Below, in pieces: positions 12,694 to 24,076 of a stretch of DNA of 64,000 nucleotides. Positions within the stretch are counted from its first letter, which is position 1; each line of letters begins with the position of its first letter. Both the position numbers and the translations under genes were made by a program. The notes below the pieces were generated by a model, which saw only the letters and a list, made by a program, of their open reading frames with translations, was not told where the DNA came from and made no database searches. Source of the DNA: Pristionchus mayeri. Its lineage: Eukaryota; Nematoda; Chromadorea; Rhabditida; Neodiplogasteridae. The DNA lies in the NCBI GenBank assembly GCA_036245805.1, contig BTRK01000005.1, positions 19,506,984-19,570,983 of the forward strand. The letters run 5' to 3'.

Positions 12694-15600
12694 ATGACTA
12701 CTGAACGTCGTCGGAGTGAGGATGTGGGGACGAAAGAGCACAAGATGGGAGTCATAAGCTGTTCCAGCTACGTCATCGGTTGGTGAAGGGGTACGGTAGC
12801 GGGATACGGTAGTCGAATGGCGTCATTCCCTTCCTTCAGGCAACATCATCGGTTCGGGAATCTTTATCACAACGAACAGCGTGGCACAGGACACGAACTC
12901 AGTGGGGCTGACTCTGTTGATATGGGCAGTGTGCGCAGCCATCTCCTTCCTTGGTACGATAGCCCAGACCTTTTACAATTTTGCAACTATATCTTACCTG
13001 TCCTGTGTGTCTTTGGTGTGTATCATCTCGAATTTTAAAACCTAAAATTAGGATGAATTATTTTGCTCCTTTTGGGACGCTTGGAATATGAGAGTTATAC
13101 AATAATGGTGATTGAATATGGCTTTCCTTCTTCAACCGATTTATCTTTGAGGGGCGATTGTCTACGTGGAGTTGGCGACGTCGATTCCCGATCCGGGTGC
13201 AGACTACGCTTATGCGATGAAAGTGGGATGGAAGGCCATCGCTTTCGGATTCATGCTAGTATCGGTATGTCGGACGGATTTTGGTCGATTGTTTGAAAGA
13301 ATCAAAGGAACTAGGGAAGTCTCTCTAATTTCGATAGAAGCTGAGAGAGGAAATGAATAAATGATTTGTCTAGGTGTGCATCACCTTCCCTGCCTCTGCA
13401 GCAGTGCAGTCCATCACCTTCGGGCAGTATCTGGAGAAGTTCAGTGAGTGATCTCTCCCTTCTCTGCCACTGCATGCCAGACAAGGAATGAAGGGTACTC
13501 ATTGCAGTATTGATGCTTCTTCCCTCCTCCTCCTTCTCCTCTTCCGATACACTGGACTCCTCCTCCTCCTGGCTAGTCATCACTCTGGCCCTCCTCCTGC
13601 TAGGTCAGTCCTCCCCATGCCCTCCTCCCCTCCCTCTTCCTTGCCCGATCGATGGATAGATCAATCAGCCCATTGCAGTCTCCCTCACCATACTCAACTT
13701 CTTCTCACTCGATAAGTTTGCCAGCACTTTCCAGGTGGGACAAAGTGTAGACAGAGTACGGTAGGAGTAGATTCCAATTTGCAGAACGTTGTCTCCGTGT
13801 GCAAGTTGCTGTCGGTGTTAGCCATCATCTGCATCGGATTTTACTTCCTAATCTTTAAAGGTTAGGAATTCGAGAAAATGACCAGGAATATATGCTCTTT
13901 TCACAGGCGAAACGCAGAACTTCGATAATTTGTTCGCTGGTTCGAACTGGGACATTGGAACGATGACGATGGCAGTCTACGGGGGACTATGGTCAGAGAA
14001 ACAAACAATTTCCATGTTTTTGATGGTCATTTCAGGAGCTATGCTGGCTGGGATATCCTCAATTATGGCACTCCGGAGATCAAAAGTCCTAGAGCGTAAG
14101 TGGTGGAAAAAATGCAAAAGATTGCATCGGCCGGGAATCGAACCCGGGCCGCCCGCGTGGCAGGCGAGCATTCTACCACTGAACCACCGATGCTTGTGCG
14201 TTGTGAGGAGAGAACTGCGCTATCCCTCGCCCTTCTCTCTTTCCCTCTGTCATGCCGAGAGTCTCCCTTTCTTTTGAGGACGATGCCTCTCTCTCTGTTC
14301 TTCGGTCTGGGAGTCGTCGCCTCTGCCTACATCCTCATCAATGTCTCCTTCTTCACTGTGATGACACTGGAAGAAGTGCAGAACTCGACAGCTATCGGAG
14401 ATGTGAGTCAGCCCCCCCCCCTCCCCCCCTGGAGAGGACACCAAACTCCGCCCCTCTCTCCCCTCTCCCTGTCCTCTCTCTTACTCGGCGCGTGTAGAGA
14501 TCGCCTTCTCTATGTCCCTCCGTCTGCTCACTTCTTAGTAGCTCTGGATCCTCTGCAGTTGCTCGAGAAAATCTTTCGCCTTTTACTAAAGATTTCCGTG
14601 CAGAGGATCAAACTATGAGTATCACTCATTTTTTGGAATCCCCTCGAAAGAGCGGGATAATCTGGCAGACTGATCTTTGATCTCTCAGGACTTCGCCCGT
14701 GTCACCCTCGGGAGCGGATTCGCCAATGTCATTCCAGCGATGATCGCCGTGCTAGTGATGGGCACTCTCAACAGCAACATCTTCTGCGGATCCAGGTATC
14801 GATTGAATGCCATCTGATGACGTCGATGTCGAGAGGATGATGCTACCCCTCTCTCTCTCTCTCCTCAGGATCATGCACGCAGCTGCTCGTGAGGGTCAAT
14901 TGCCCTCCTTCCTCTCTGGCATCAATCCCTCATCTGGTTCTCCCCGTCCCGCAGTCCTCTTCCAGGTATCTCCCCCCCCCTCCCCTCCCCTCCACTTCCT
15001 TCTCCCCTCAGGGCATCTTCTCTGCCATCCTCTGCTTCGTGGATGGAGACACACTCGTCAACTCGGTCACTTTCGTCATGTGGGCGCAGAAGTTGTTCAC
15101 TGCTGCTGCCCTTCTCTTCATTCGATACAAACACGTCCAAGTGGAATCCAGTCAGTGCATTCTCTTGACTGTCCATTCCGAACTTCATTCTACTCAACAA
15201 TTCTCACTCCTTAGATGCAATCCGAGTTCCTCTCTTCCTCGTATGGGCTCTCCTCTTCATCTCTCTTGCTCTCGTTGCCATTCCCTTCATCCAGGATCTC
15301 AAGGTGAAAATTGAAGTCGGAGATGCGGAACAAACCTAAACAAAAGCGGGCAAAAGATTCGCAGCGGGCAGGATTCGAACCTACGCGGGCAGAGCCCATT
15401 TGATTTCGAGTCAAACTCCTTAACCACTCGGACACCGCTGCACATGCGTGGACCGCTCTTTTCTCTACAGATAACTCTCATTGGATGTGGCGTCATTGCG
15501 GTCGCTCTTGCAATCTACTACGCGGCAATCAAGTTCGGAATCTGCGGGTGTGGAGGACTGTCGGAGAAGATTTGCGGTGAGTGAGAGAATCTTCCTCTTT

Positions 15601-15756
15601 CAGTCGTCGTCCTTCTCATTGCAGATGTTGTGAATGTGGTGGTGAAGCGAGGACTGTGCGTTGAATTGGACGTGAGGACAGTTTCAACTCCCGATGAGAG
15701 GACTGAGTTGAATGGTGAGAAGGAAGGAGAGAAGGAAGAGATTACTTCTCCCTGAT
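12694..15756 (+). CDS. SLC7-family amino acid transporter (LAT/AAT-like)
   Basis: A multipass plasma-membrane amino acid transporter of the APC superfamily. The start MTTERRRSEDVG follows an acceptor at 12693. Early exons join to give GVISCSSYVIGNIIGSGIF, the family's helix-1 glycine motif with the unwound substrate-binding GSGIF, then GAIVYVELATSIPDPGADYAY, typical of SLC7 light chains. Later exons give LAIICIGFYFLIFKG, LFAGSNWDIGTMTMAVYGGLW, SYAGWDILNYGTPEI, LSLFFGLGVVASAYIL and VLVMGTLNSNIFCGSR, then MHAAAREGQLPSFLSGIN, the conserved loop after helix 8. The final helices are FLVWALLFISLALVAIPF and LIGCGVIAVALAIYYAA. The tail ends in EKEGEKEEITSP. About 12-13 exons; length is near the 480-500 residues usual for the family. 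C. elegans aat genes are the likely relatives; I cannot say which subgroup. Two tRNA genes lie antisense in its introns. Confidence 0.9.
14123..14193 (-). tRNA. tRNA-Gly(GCC)
   Basis: On the minus strand, a 71-nt type I tRNA: GCATCGGTGGTTCAGTGGTA start, anticodon loop CTGCCAC (anticodon GCC), T-arm CCCGGGTTCGATTCCCGG, and acceptor GCATCGG pairing with CCGATGC. It lies in an intron of the SLC7 transporter gene, antisense to it. Confidence 0.97.
15360..15441 (-). tRNA. tRNA-Ser(CGA)
   Basis: On the minus strand, an 82-nt type II tRNA: acceptor GCAGCGG/CCGCTGC with G discriminator, anticodon CGA in TTGACTCGAAATCAA, long variable arm, and T-arm GTAGGTTCGAATCCTGC. The body is nearly identical to the tRNA-Ser(AGA) at 7519-7600, differing mainly in anticodon and acceptor base pairs. 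It lies antisense in a late intron of the SLC7 gene. Confidence 0.97.
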
Positions 15757-16266
15757 TCAGTCCTCTCCCTTCCTAATCTCAAGGATGATGCTTCACTAAC
15801 AAGTCTATGATTGTCCTTTCTGCTTGTTATATTGCTAACTTGTGAAGTATGCAGTTGTACTAGGATCTCCCTCCACTCTTTTGTATCTCCTCTTAGAAGC
15901 ACCTCAATTACTAGACAAGATCACAGAGCCTTACCTTCCTCAACAATTAACGAATTTCATTCCGGGTTCTCACTTGGCCTTGAATCAGAACAAACCGTAT
16001 TGCACATCCCCATGTCTGTTTAATTGTATCGGGTTGTTTTATCCATTACAGCTAACCCTTTGTTGCTCGTTTTCTGATCCCATCAGAACTACTAATGAAG
16101 AATAAACTCGGTTTATATGCTCATTCAGTATGCAACAATTTTCCAACAAGTAACAACAGTAACGGCCATAACGTAACAATGGACTAATTGTAAGAGTTCA
16201 GAGAAGCTACATAAATGAAGGAGTGAAACGATAAGATGAATGGATGGGAGAAGTGATAGGGATTGT
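15757..16266. other. Convergent intergenic region SLC7 / NIP7
   Basis: This 510-bp AT-rich interval lies between the converging 3' ends of the transporter and NIP7. AATAAA occurs at 16100 on the plus strand, a plausible polyadenylation signal for the transporter. I see no gene. Confidence 0.5.
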
Positions 16267-17426
16267 TTAGGTGAGGGTGTCTTCCTTTCTCAGATACTCT
16301 CCTAGGTCAGCCTGATGGAGGAGAACGAGGGCAGTGGGGTCAGATCGCTTCGTGTCTGACGTTCCCTTAGCTGTCACACCAAATCTCAAATATATGACAA
16401 TTACGAGACGCATTTTGAATATAAGATAAACAGAATTCCAGAAAAAAATGTTTCTTAGCCCTTCAGAATAATGGTCAACTTAGAGTCGACTAAATAATTG
16501 TGCAAGACATGTGGACTGACCCGAGAGGAGTGTCTGAACTGGAGTAGACGACGACTCCCTCTGCCTTATCCGCCCCCTCGCTCATCCTGAGCACTCCCGA
16601 CTTAAGCACGTTGTTCCCGTAGAGGAACTGCTGCTCCGCGTTCGGTTTCAACCAGATGCGACACTCAACAGGAGAGGATTAGGGAAGGTTCACCTGGGAA
16701 CGAAGGTCAATTGATGTAGAAAATGCGCACATGATCAGTTATATTGATAATATATAGTGTGATCTCAAAAAGGAATGTACGAAAGCCTCACCTTAGCATA
16801 GGGAGCAATGTAGTCGAGGGCGGTGATGTGGAGGAGGAACTTGCGTGACTTGGTGAACTTGCCCAGGCAAGTTCCGAAGGAGAGCAACGCGTCGCGAGAG
16901 ATACTCGCAGCCTGAAAGATAGGGGATATTCGAGTAGATTCATACATTCGAATTAAAACTCTTCTCATATAAATCAGGATAATCAATGTTATGTAAGAAG
17001 GCAGAACTGACATTGCGCAAACTCAGAATCTCGTTAACGCTAGCAATAGCAACAAAATCCAATGACGTTTTCTTTCCATTTTGTTTTACCCAGTTCAAGC
17101 GACCCTACTAATAACCTATAAAAATGTAGAAAGTGGTCGTCTAACCATTTTGAGGAGATTCTCACTGCAGTAGTACACTCTCTCCTTGTGCAGCCGGAAG
17201 ACGTAGTCACCATCAGCACGCTGCAAACCACTCATTCCTTGTCTCACTATGAATGGCAAAGTGTACAATTTGAAATATAGAAACAAAAATTAAATTATTA
17301 ATATCCATTCACAAAGATAATATTTAATCAAGTATTGACCTCGATGAGATGGGTGACGTTATCTCCGATGTACTTGGCCAATTTAGCGAAAACCGACTGC
17401 TGTTCTTCCTCGGTAAGGGGACGCAT
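16267..17426 (-). CDS. NIP7: NIP7, 60S ribosome biogenesis factor
   Basis: NIP7 is a conserved nucleolar PUA-domain protein needed for pre-rRNA processing and 60S subunit assembly. The start at 17426 gives [20 protein letters not shown], matching the family N-terminus. The next exons give [20 protein letters not shown], then [20 protein letters not shown] and [10 protein letters not shown]. The last exons carry the PUA region: [39 protein letters not shown] and the terminal [16 protein letters not shown], which is nearly the human ending (HQADIGEYVRHEETLT). About 180 residues in five exons, the expected size. It begins about 425 bp downstream of the CDC6 stop on the same strand, so it may be the second gene of an operon. 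Confidence 0.95.
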
Positions 17427-17850
17427 CTCAAGAAACCGTGCGACATCATAATGGGATATTGGATATCCACACACAAGCATATAATAATAAATAGATAAAT
17501 TGGGTCCGAAACATACGGATTGTGAGTTGCTCCAATCTATGAAAACAAACAATTTATCAAAAACTTAGCAAAGTATAAATTGAGCAAAGAAAGGGTGATG
17601 GGTCTGAGGTAAGTAATAGCTTTTAGCAAGGGGATGAGATACTTAAAATAGTTAAACCTGTCAGAAAAAGGGAAACCACTAATGATCAAATATTTCCGAA
17701 CCCCTATAGCATTTGCTCGTCTAATCGCTATAATTGCACAAAAAGCAAAAGTACGAGTAAATAAACAATCACAGAGATTAGAGCACTACCGAGCAAAGCA
17801 TTGTACATGTGATATCGAGGCTAGAACAATAAGTTAGTATTGAGAATATT
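17427..17850. other. Spacer between CDC6 and NIP7
   Basis: The 424-bp AT-rich spacer between CDC6 stop and NIP7 start on the minus strand holds no exon I can support. It should contain the CDC6 polyadenylation site and, if the pair is an operon, a trans-splice acceptor for NIP7. Confidence 0.4.
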
Positions 17851-20800
17851 TTACAGTATGAGGTCGATTGACATCAAAACTTCGTTGTCACGAATGGATT
17901 CTCGAGCCGTCTTTGAATCCACCTGAATTATATTGGCGATTTCGGCAAAGCTAATCCTTTCGATCTCATCTATTCATATCGCTCCCTCTTACCTGAATTC
18001 TAATGAGATCTCCTTGCAATGAGATGTGTCCCTGTGACACGAGCATATCGAATGCCTCTGCCAGATCACTCCCCTCCACCATCGGCCACTTAGCTTCCTT
18101 GTGACTACTCGCTTTCCGGTACTCATTCAACAGAGTCCCACGAGTCAACGACTTCTACAACAAGTAATGTCTAATTTAAATAGACTAATCCCCTGTTTGA
18201 GTTTAGTCAGTTCGTGAATAACAATAATAATAATCTATCAATTTCATGTCATTATCTTTCGCTTTGTACTCGCGTTTCTCCATGAACCGCATAAATAGTA
18301 TTATTAATCCTAGAGGGAGGAGTGGTAATAGCCATTGCCCACCTTCTTGCCTGCACTCAATTTGAGACAGAGAGCGAGTAGTACTCCTGGCTGCAACTGC
18401 AGTGTACTGCGAGAGAGAGCAGACGAGTACTTGAGACGAGCCACGTCATTGATGTGGCGGAGTGAGACTGGCGCTGTCTTCGGTGTAGAAGGAACTGCAA
18501 ACAACAATGATTGTTTTATTTGCTTCCAAGACACACAGACATATGCCCTAGTAGAGAGAAAGACAGAATCACGTACTCTTTTCATTCCCGACATCCATGT
18601 TCTCTTCCTCCTCCTTCACTCTCTCTATTCTGCTTCGGAGACAGCTCTGCCTCATGATGCTCATCACCTCTCGCACATCTCCCGAGACTGCCGATACCTA
18701 TAATTCCCTGATATGAACACAACAATGTAAATAATAATTTAACAACTGCACATTATTTTTTATGTAAAGAATATTTTAGTAATAGTTACCTTTCGTGCAC
18801 ACAAATCGATGCCCGTAGAATCGAGTCCCTCGCCCTCTGCTATCTCTTCTTTCATTTTATGACTGACTATTAGTGCCAATTCTTCCTTCGAATATCTTGG
18901 GAACACCATTCTCTCCACCTCGATCTTGAGTCTGCATATTATTTCGATGAACACAACATCGAATGAATAGGATATAACACCAAAAAGATCATACAAAACT
19001 CACTTTATTTTCCTTAGTAGTCGTTCAGTGAGATCAATACTATTGGCGATTCCTGAACACAACCACTTCTTTATCGAAATACTTGTTGTCAATTTAAAAC
19101 AAAGCTGAAACAAACCGATGACAATTAGATGAGGGGATACGGTGGCAGGCATGGTGAAGATGGATGAGAGCATCTTCTCTTCCACGAAATCGGCCTATGG
19201 GGTTGTCCATTCGAACTCCAAATCAAGAGCATACCAATTTGAGAAGAAACTCACTTCATCCAGAACGAGGACAAGGGTATTTTTGAGTGCAGTGACGAAA
19301 GTCGTGAACTTCGACTTGGCAGTGCTAGCGGGGCATGGCTGCAATCAAAGGAATAACAATAGATGAATGGCACTTGTTTGATATATAAAGATATATAAAA
19401 CATAATGGGAGCCTACATAAGAACATGCGACATCACCCCAACCGTGATATGTATGGTTTGGTAACTCTCCTCTAGGGGCGTGATCTATAGGCTTCAGCAA
19501 TGCTTAGTATGTGCAGGACCGATATTATATAGTAGTAGCGCAAATAAATAGATAATCCCCACCATCTCGAGACTCCTCATAATGGCAGCACACAGATCGT
19601 CTCCCTTCGTCACACTCGTGCAGTTAACCATGCACGTCTGCAAAACTCGTACATATTCTCTTATTTTTCCCAAACCAGCAAATTATTATCACAACCCCCC
19701 CCCCAAGAAATGAGAAACATTATGCACAAATAAACCTTGATTTTTCTGGGCGCCATCCCGAGCAACTGCAGTACCAAACCAGTCGTTGCCGATTTACCTG
19801 CAATTGCAATTTTATCAAGCTCACAGTGATATCATACTCCCATTCATTGAATTAAAAATAAGGGACTTCTCTAGTTCAGGGGGTAAGCCCATTCCTCCCA
19901 CTCAGACCCCTGAGTCTCTACTTAAGTAGGGGGAGAACAGAACAGGCTAGAGCTACGCAGCTTTCTGTGCACATCGCCGGCCTAAGCTGGCTTTTAGCCT
20001 AAGCGGTAAGCAACGATCGGGTCTCCCCGCTTCGCGGGGAGACCCTATCGTTACTTACAGGGCTCCCCGCTTCGCGGGTCGCCGTTATAGGGAATGAGGC
20101 ATATATGCGTAGTGTAAAGCCAATGCTCTCGTCATATAAAAGTTGTTTACTAGAGCGTGAGTAGTTGTTTACAGGCGAGAGCGCCAAAGGGAAGGGGTAG
20201 GAAGGGAGAGGCAGGGTGTCAGAGGGAAAGTGGGCGGAGTTACCCCCTAAACTAGAGGTGCCAAAAATAATTCAAGCAGCACAAACTAACCAGTGCCAGG
20301 AGTCCCAGATATGTAAATGGTAAGAGGTTCCTTATTCTCCCTGGATCGGTCAATGAGTGAGACCAATCGATGGAACTCATTTTCTCTTCCTCGAAGAGGA
20401 ACTATGGGAGTGACAAGAGAGGAAGTAGAGGGATTCGTGCACTCCGAAGGAGGAGGAGTAGTCAACTCTAAAAACACCATTATGCACTTAAGTATGTTGT
20501 ACATAAAGACATCAGAGATGCCCAAAAAGCGATTGATTGTCATGGATTACAGCTTTCATAAATGTAACTTAATCATTAATATTAGTAAATATTTACTAAT
20601 AGGCATAGATATTTTAGTCATACCATTTAATGAGCCATAATTTAAAAAATCGTACTCAATAAACCAATCTACCAACCATCTCTTTTACTGTCCAATGATG
20701 AGGATGACTTGGACAGAGATCTGCTCATTGAGATCGCTGAGTCTTGCGAGAGGGGAGGCGACATCTAAAAGGTAATTTTTATTCAGCAACAATTCATGAG

Positions 20801-21554
20801 CGAGTTCATCCATATCAGTTTAACTACTGAATTAACTTACATTCAGTACGCATTTATCCATACGATTTGTTATCGCCTCCATTTCCACATCCTTATCCTT
20901 CTTCTCTTTTCTAGTTGGTGTCTTCAGTCTGGAGGAGTATGTTGTTCGACCGGGAGACTGCAACAAATATCATTCTGAAGATCTCAAGTGAGTTTATTAA
21001 ATGCGGGTATCGGATTTAAACGTATCCACTTGACAAAAAAGAGAAAACTAACAGCAGTGAATATCATTTTCTTGATAGGAGATTTCTTGATGGGTGAGAC
21101 TTCCTTCTTTATAGCCGAGCTACTCTTCTTGATCGGAGTCTTCTGTTTCTCTTTTACCTATAATGTGAATACGAAATTTATGAATAAATATAAATGAATT
21201 AGTATTCTTTACACGCAACCGCGTATTCATACTTAAAGTTACCCAACAAGGACGAAACCCTGATCCCGTCGCGTGCACGAGAGTATGCAAAAGTGAGAGG
21301 GCACGGATCATTTTCGACTTTCCCTTGAGGCTATTATTGATTTTTAGCATTTTTGAATATTCATTCTATACTAATTCAACCATCTACTATTCGATGGAGG
21401 ACAAAAAATAATGGGTCAATTTCGTCCTTGTTGGGTAACTTTAAAGAAAGAAACTGACCGTTTCAACTGCCGCATTTCTTCCTCTGCTCTTTCTCACTTC
21501 GGTGCCTTCATTTTGTTTCACCTCCTCTCCACGGCCTCTTCGAGTTTGCACCAT
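17851..21554 (-). CDS. cdc-6: CDC6, replication licensing AAA+ ATPase
   Basis: CDC6 loads MCM helicase with ORC and CDT1 at origins. The start MVQTRRGRGEEVKQ follows a TTTTAG acceptor. The N-terminal exons are basic and carry CDK-type sites: KTPIKK, VSPIKKSPIKK, SPGRTTYSS, LKTPTRKEKK, MSPPLSQDS, TTPPP. The AAA+ core includes Walker A (ISGTPGTGKS, split by an intron that carries a repeat element), VNCTSVTKGDDLCAAIMRSL, Walker B LVLVLDEADFVEEKML, sensor-1 region LIVIGIANSIDLTERLL, VFPRYSKEELALIV, and DLCARKV followed by the GDVREVMSIMRQSC sensor-2 helix. The C-terminal winged-helix region includes LQPGVLLALCLKLSAGKK and LVSQGHISLQGDLIRI. The residue pattern fits CDC6 rather than ORC1: there is no BAH domain, and the sensor-1 region is the CDC6-like IANSIDLTERLL. 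About 15 exons. A TTAA-flanked MITE lies in intron 1. Confidence 0.93.
19869..20257. mobile_element. Non-autonomous TIR element in a CDC6 intron
   Basis: A roughly 389-bp insertion with inverted ends: left CTCTAGTTCAGGGGGTAA, right (reverse complement) CTCTAGTTTAGGGGGTAA, one mismatch in 18. It lies inside the CDC6 intron that splits the Walker A motif. GC content and word use differ from the flanking AT-rich intron. It contains a strong hairpin at 20006-20058 and no coding capacity. I could not define a target-site duplication. The ends do not match the TTAA-flanked MITE elsewhere in the window. Confidence 0.75.
20006..20058. repeat. Long hairpin with GGGTCTCCCCGC arms
   Basis: A near-perfect 53-bp palindrome: 25-nt arms with two mismatches around a TTC loop. 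The inner 12-bp arms (20019-20030 and 20034-20045) are perfect. A partial copy of the same GGCTCCCCGCTTCGCGGG motif follows at about 20061-20078. Confidence 0.9.
21233..21444 (+). mobile_element. TTAA-flanked MITE, copy A
   Basis: A 212-bp element bounded by TTAA on both sides with terminal inverted repeats AGTTACCCAACAAGGACGAA. It lies in CDC6 intron 1. The interior is near-identical to copies at 24446 and 27764, with no coding capacity. TTAA flanks suggest piggyBac-type mobilisation (inference). Confidence 0.92.
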
Positions 21555-22151
21555 TTCTAAAAGAAAATCGATTATCCAATATAAATTGGAAGAAAGGTTG
21601 GGAAGTTTAGGAAAACGACAATCCAACAATCCCGCGCAATCACCTACCGTAGCTATGGAATGTGTTCAAGGGAGCGCAATTTCAGTACCTCTTTTTACGC
21701 AGTGAACATTCTACCAACAAGGATAAAAACAAAAAAGGGTTGATTAATAGTAGAAGTGAAACGGCGTTAGCCAGAGGGGTGAAACAATGGGCTCGCGTTT
21801 CTTTCCCGCGCAATTTCCTCTCTGCACACACTCTCATTATGCTCCCTCTCCCTCACTGACTCAGACGAGTCGCGACGAGAGCGGGAGAGATGCCAGACAG
21901 TCATTCGCGGAGACAGAGACACAGAGGACTGCGAGTGGAGAGAGAGGGAAGGAAGGTGGGGGATAGTGTAGTGCTCCCCCCAATCGATGGTGAGGGGGGT
22001 AGAGAAGGGAGAGGAGGGTAGAGAGGAGGAGAAGGCTGGTCGCTGTCTCTCCCCCTCTCTCCATCTCTCACTCGACTTGGCTCGCAGCCAACGAGTGCTC
22101 GCCTTCACCCCTTCCCCTCTCCTACTGTCCCCTCCCTTCTTCCAACCTTCG
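21555..22151. promoter_or_regulatory. Divergent promoter region CDC6 / CTDSPL2-like
   Basis: About 600 bp between divergent start codons. The half nearest the phosphatase is GA/CT-rich (21840-22120). No RNA gene or repeat element is apparent. Open frames across 21860-22290 are compositional. Confidence 0.4.
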
Positions 22152-24076
22152 ATGCGTCGTAAGAAGGGAGGCAGGGAAAAGATGCCAATGGGTGTCATAT
22201 CCAAGAAAGTCCCTCGCTCTTCCCTCCAGTCGCCAGTAGCACCTCGTCCCTCCCAAGATGACTCCCTCATCTGGCAAGTCAACGAGGAGACCAATGACTC
22301 CCCTCCACCAGACCACTCATCTTCGCCTATTGATTACGACTCGTAAGTTTACCCCCAACCATCTACTGTCAACATCCCCATTTCCATTCTACGCCGATCA
22401 ATTTCTCTCGCTCTCTCTGTATCTTTCGTGCGATGATTTGAACGTGCTGCAACGCACGAACAATTTCAACCAACCGGTTCCTACTTGGAATTTTTTTCCT
22501 TTCTTCCGTTCTAGAAAAATAACATATGCCACTAACTCACCTAACAATATCAATGGATGTGATGAGCAAAGGGAGTAGTGAGAGGTAGTTGTGGTGTATC
22601 GAGTAGGGGAGAGTGGAAGGGAGAGGGACGGCTGATCTCTCCTCTGTTTATCCTTCCAGAGTACACCACTTTAAGAGTGACTGAGTGGGTGAATGATACA
22701 CAACAGCGAGAAAAACCCTTTTCGAGATGGTTTACTTGCAGCCTCTAGGGTGGTCGATACGCGCCCGCGCTTGTCCACGTTATTCCTATTTTACCGACTT
22801 TCATAATGCAAATTACCACTCGCCACGCATGTCTTCCAATATGCTAAGGCGCTCAGCCCTACATCAACTTTGTTCAATTCGTTGGAGTTGATCAATACTT
22901 GTACTCTAAGTCTCCCTCCCCCCTCCCTTCAACTCGCTTCTCTTTCGTCGCCTCTATCCACTCTTGCACCGACACGTTCTCTCCAGTAAAAACATGTCAC
23001 TTAGTCTCTGTGAACCATCACGGCGCTTATCTATTCAATCGAGCGGAAATATTGGTTGGCACTCTTCCATAGACGACCCACCCAAACAGCAAGAGAACTA
23101 TTTCATAAGAGTGCCACATTACAGGATTTATATGATGGCAAATGTACCTCCCCTTACGGATGAAATGCGATATCGTTGCCCAGCTCTACCTCTCAGGACC
23201 AGGTCTACGCCCGAGTTTTCCCTCGTATTAGACCTCGTAAGCGAAGCAATACTTGAATCCTCAGAGCAGCTAGTTGTGAATTTTCAGGACGAGACGCTCG
23301 TACACTGTAGCTTAACTCCATTACACGACGCAGCATTGATATTCCCTGTTCATTTCCAGAACACAACTTATCAAGTATGATACATATATCAGGATTAAGA
23401 AAACAAATTCCTATCGCAGGTTTACGTCCGGTTACGACCTCATTTGCACGAGTTTCTAGATAGGATGGCCCAATGCTACGAGCTCATTCTATTCACTGCT
23501 AGCAAACGAATTTACGCAGATAAGCTTATGGTCAGATTCGTCCTGGTTTGAAGAATCTAAAGATTAATTCAGAATCTGCTCGACCCTGGTAAGAAATATG
23601 TTCGATATCGCCTTTTCCGCGAACACTGTGTCAACGTATTCGGTAACTACATTAAGGTAGTATGAAAAACTTTCAAGTTGAATGATCATGGGTTTACAGG
23701 ATTTGTCTATTCTTGGTCGAGATTTATCGAAGACCATCATAATAGACAACTCGCCCCAGTCATTCTCGTACCAGATCGATAACGGAATTCCCATCGAAAG
23801 CTGGTTCCACGAGCTACAAGATACTGAGCTGCTCAAACTAATTCCTTTCCTAGAGGATGTCAGCAAGCAGGTATACACATCGAGTGGGAAATGTATAAAC
23901 TTTAAACTATAATTCAGGGTTGCTCCGATGTTCGTTCAATTCTGCGAGAACGTTATCGTATTCGGGACCAGCTGATGCAGTTCACAGAAGAAAACGCACA
24001 AAATGGCTTCCCATCACCACCTCCCTCACCCTATTGCAACGAAACTACAGCCATTGCATACACAGTCTCCGCGTGA
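22152..24076 (+). CDS. CTDSPL2: CTD-small-phosphatase-like protein (CTDSPL2 type, FCP1/SCP domain)
   Basis: A HAD-superfamily serine/threonine phosphatase. The first exon (22152-22342) starts [18 protein letters not shown] and is disordered. The catalytic region begins around 23150 with [17 protein letters not shown], then [20 protein letters not shown]. An intron splits the catalytic DLDETLV motif between DL and DETLV. Next come [76 protein letters not shown] and [20 protein letters not shown]. This order and wording match vertebrate CTDSPL2 more closely than CTDSP1 or Dullard. The tail ([14 protein letters not shown] to AYTVSA) is lineage specific. The second exon (about 22985-23235) is less certain: a short in-frame stretch before VPPLTDEM has no counterpart in CTDSPL2. 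Confidence 0.9.
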
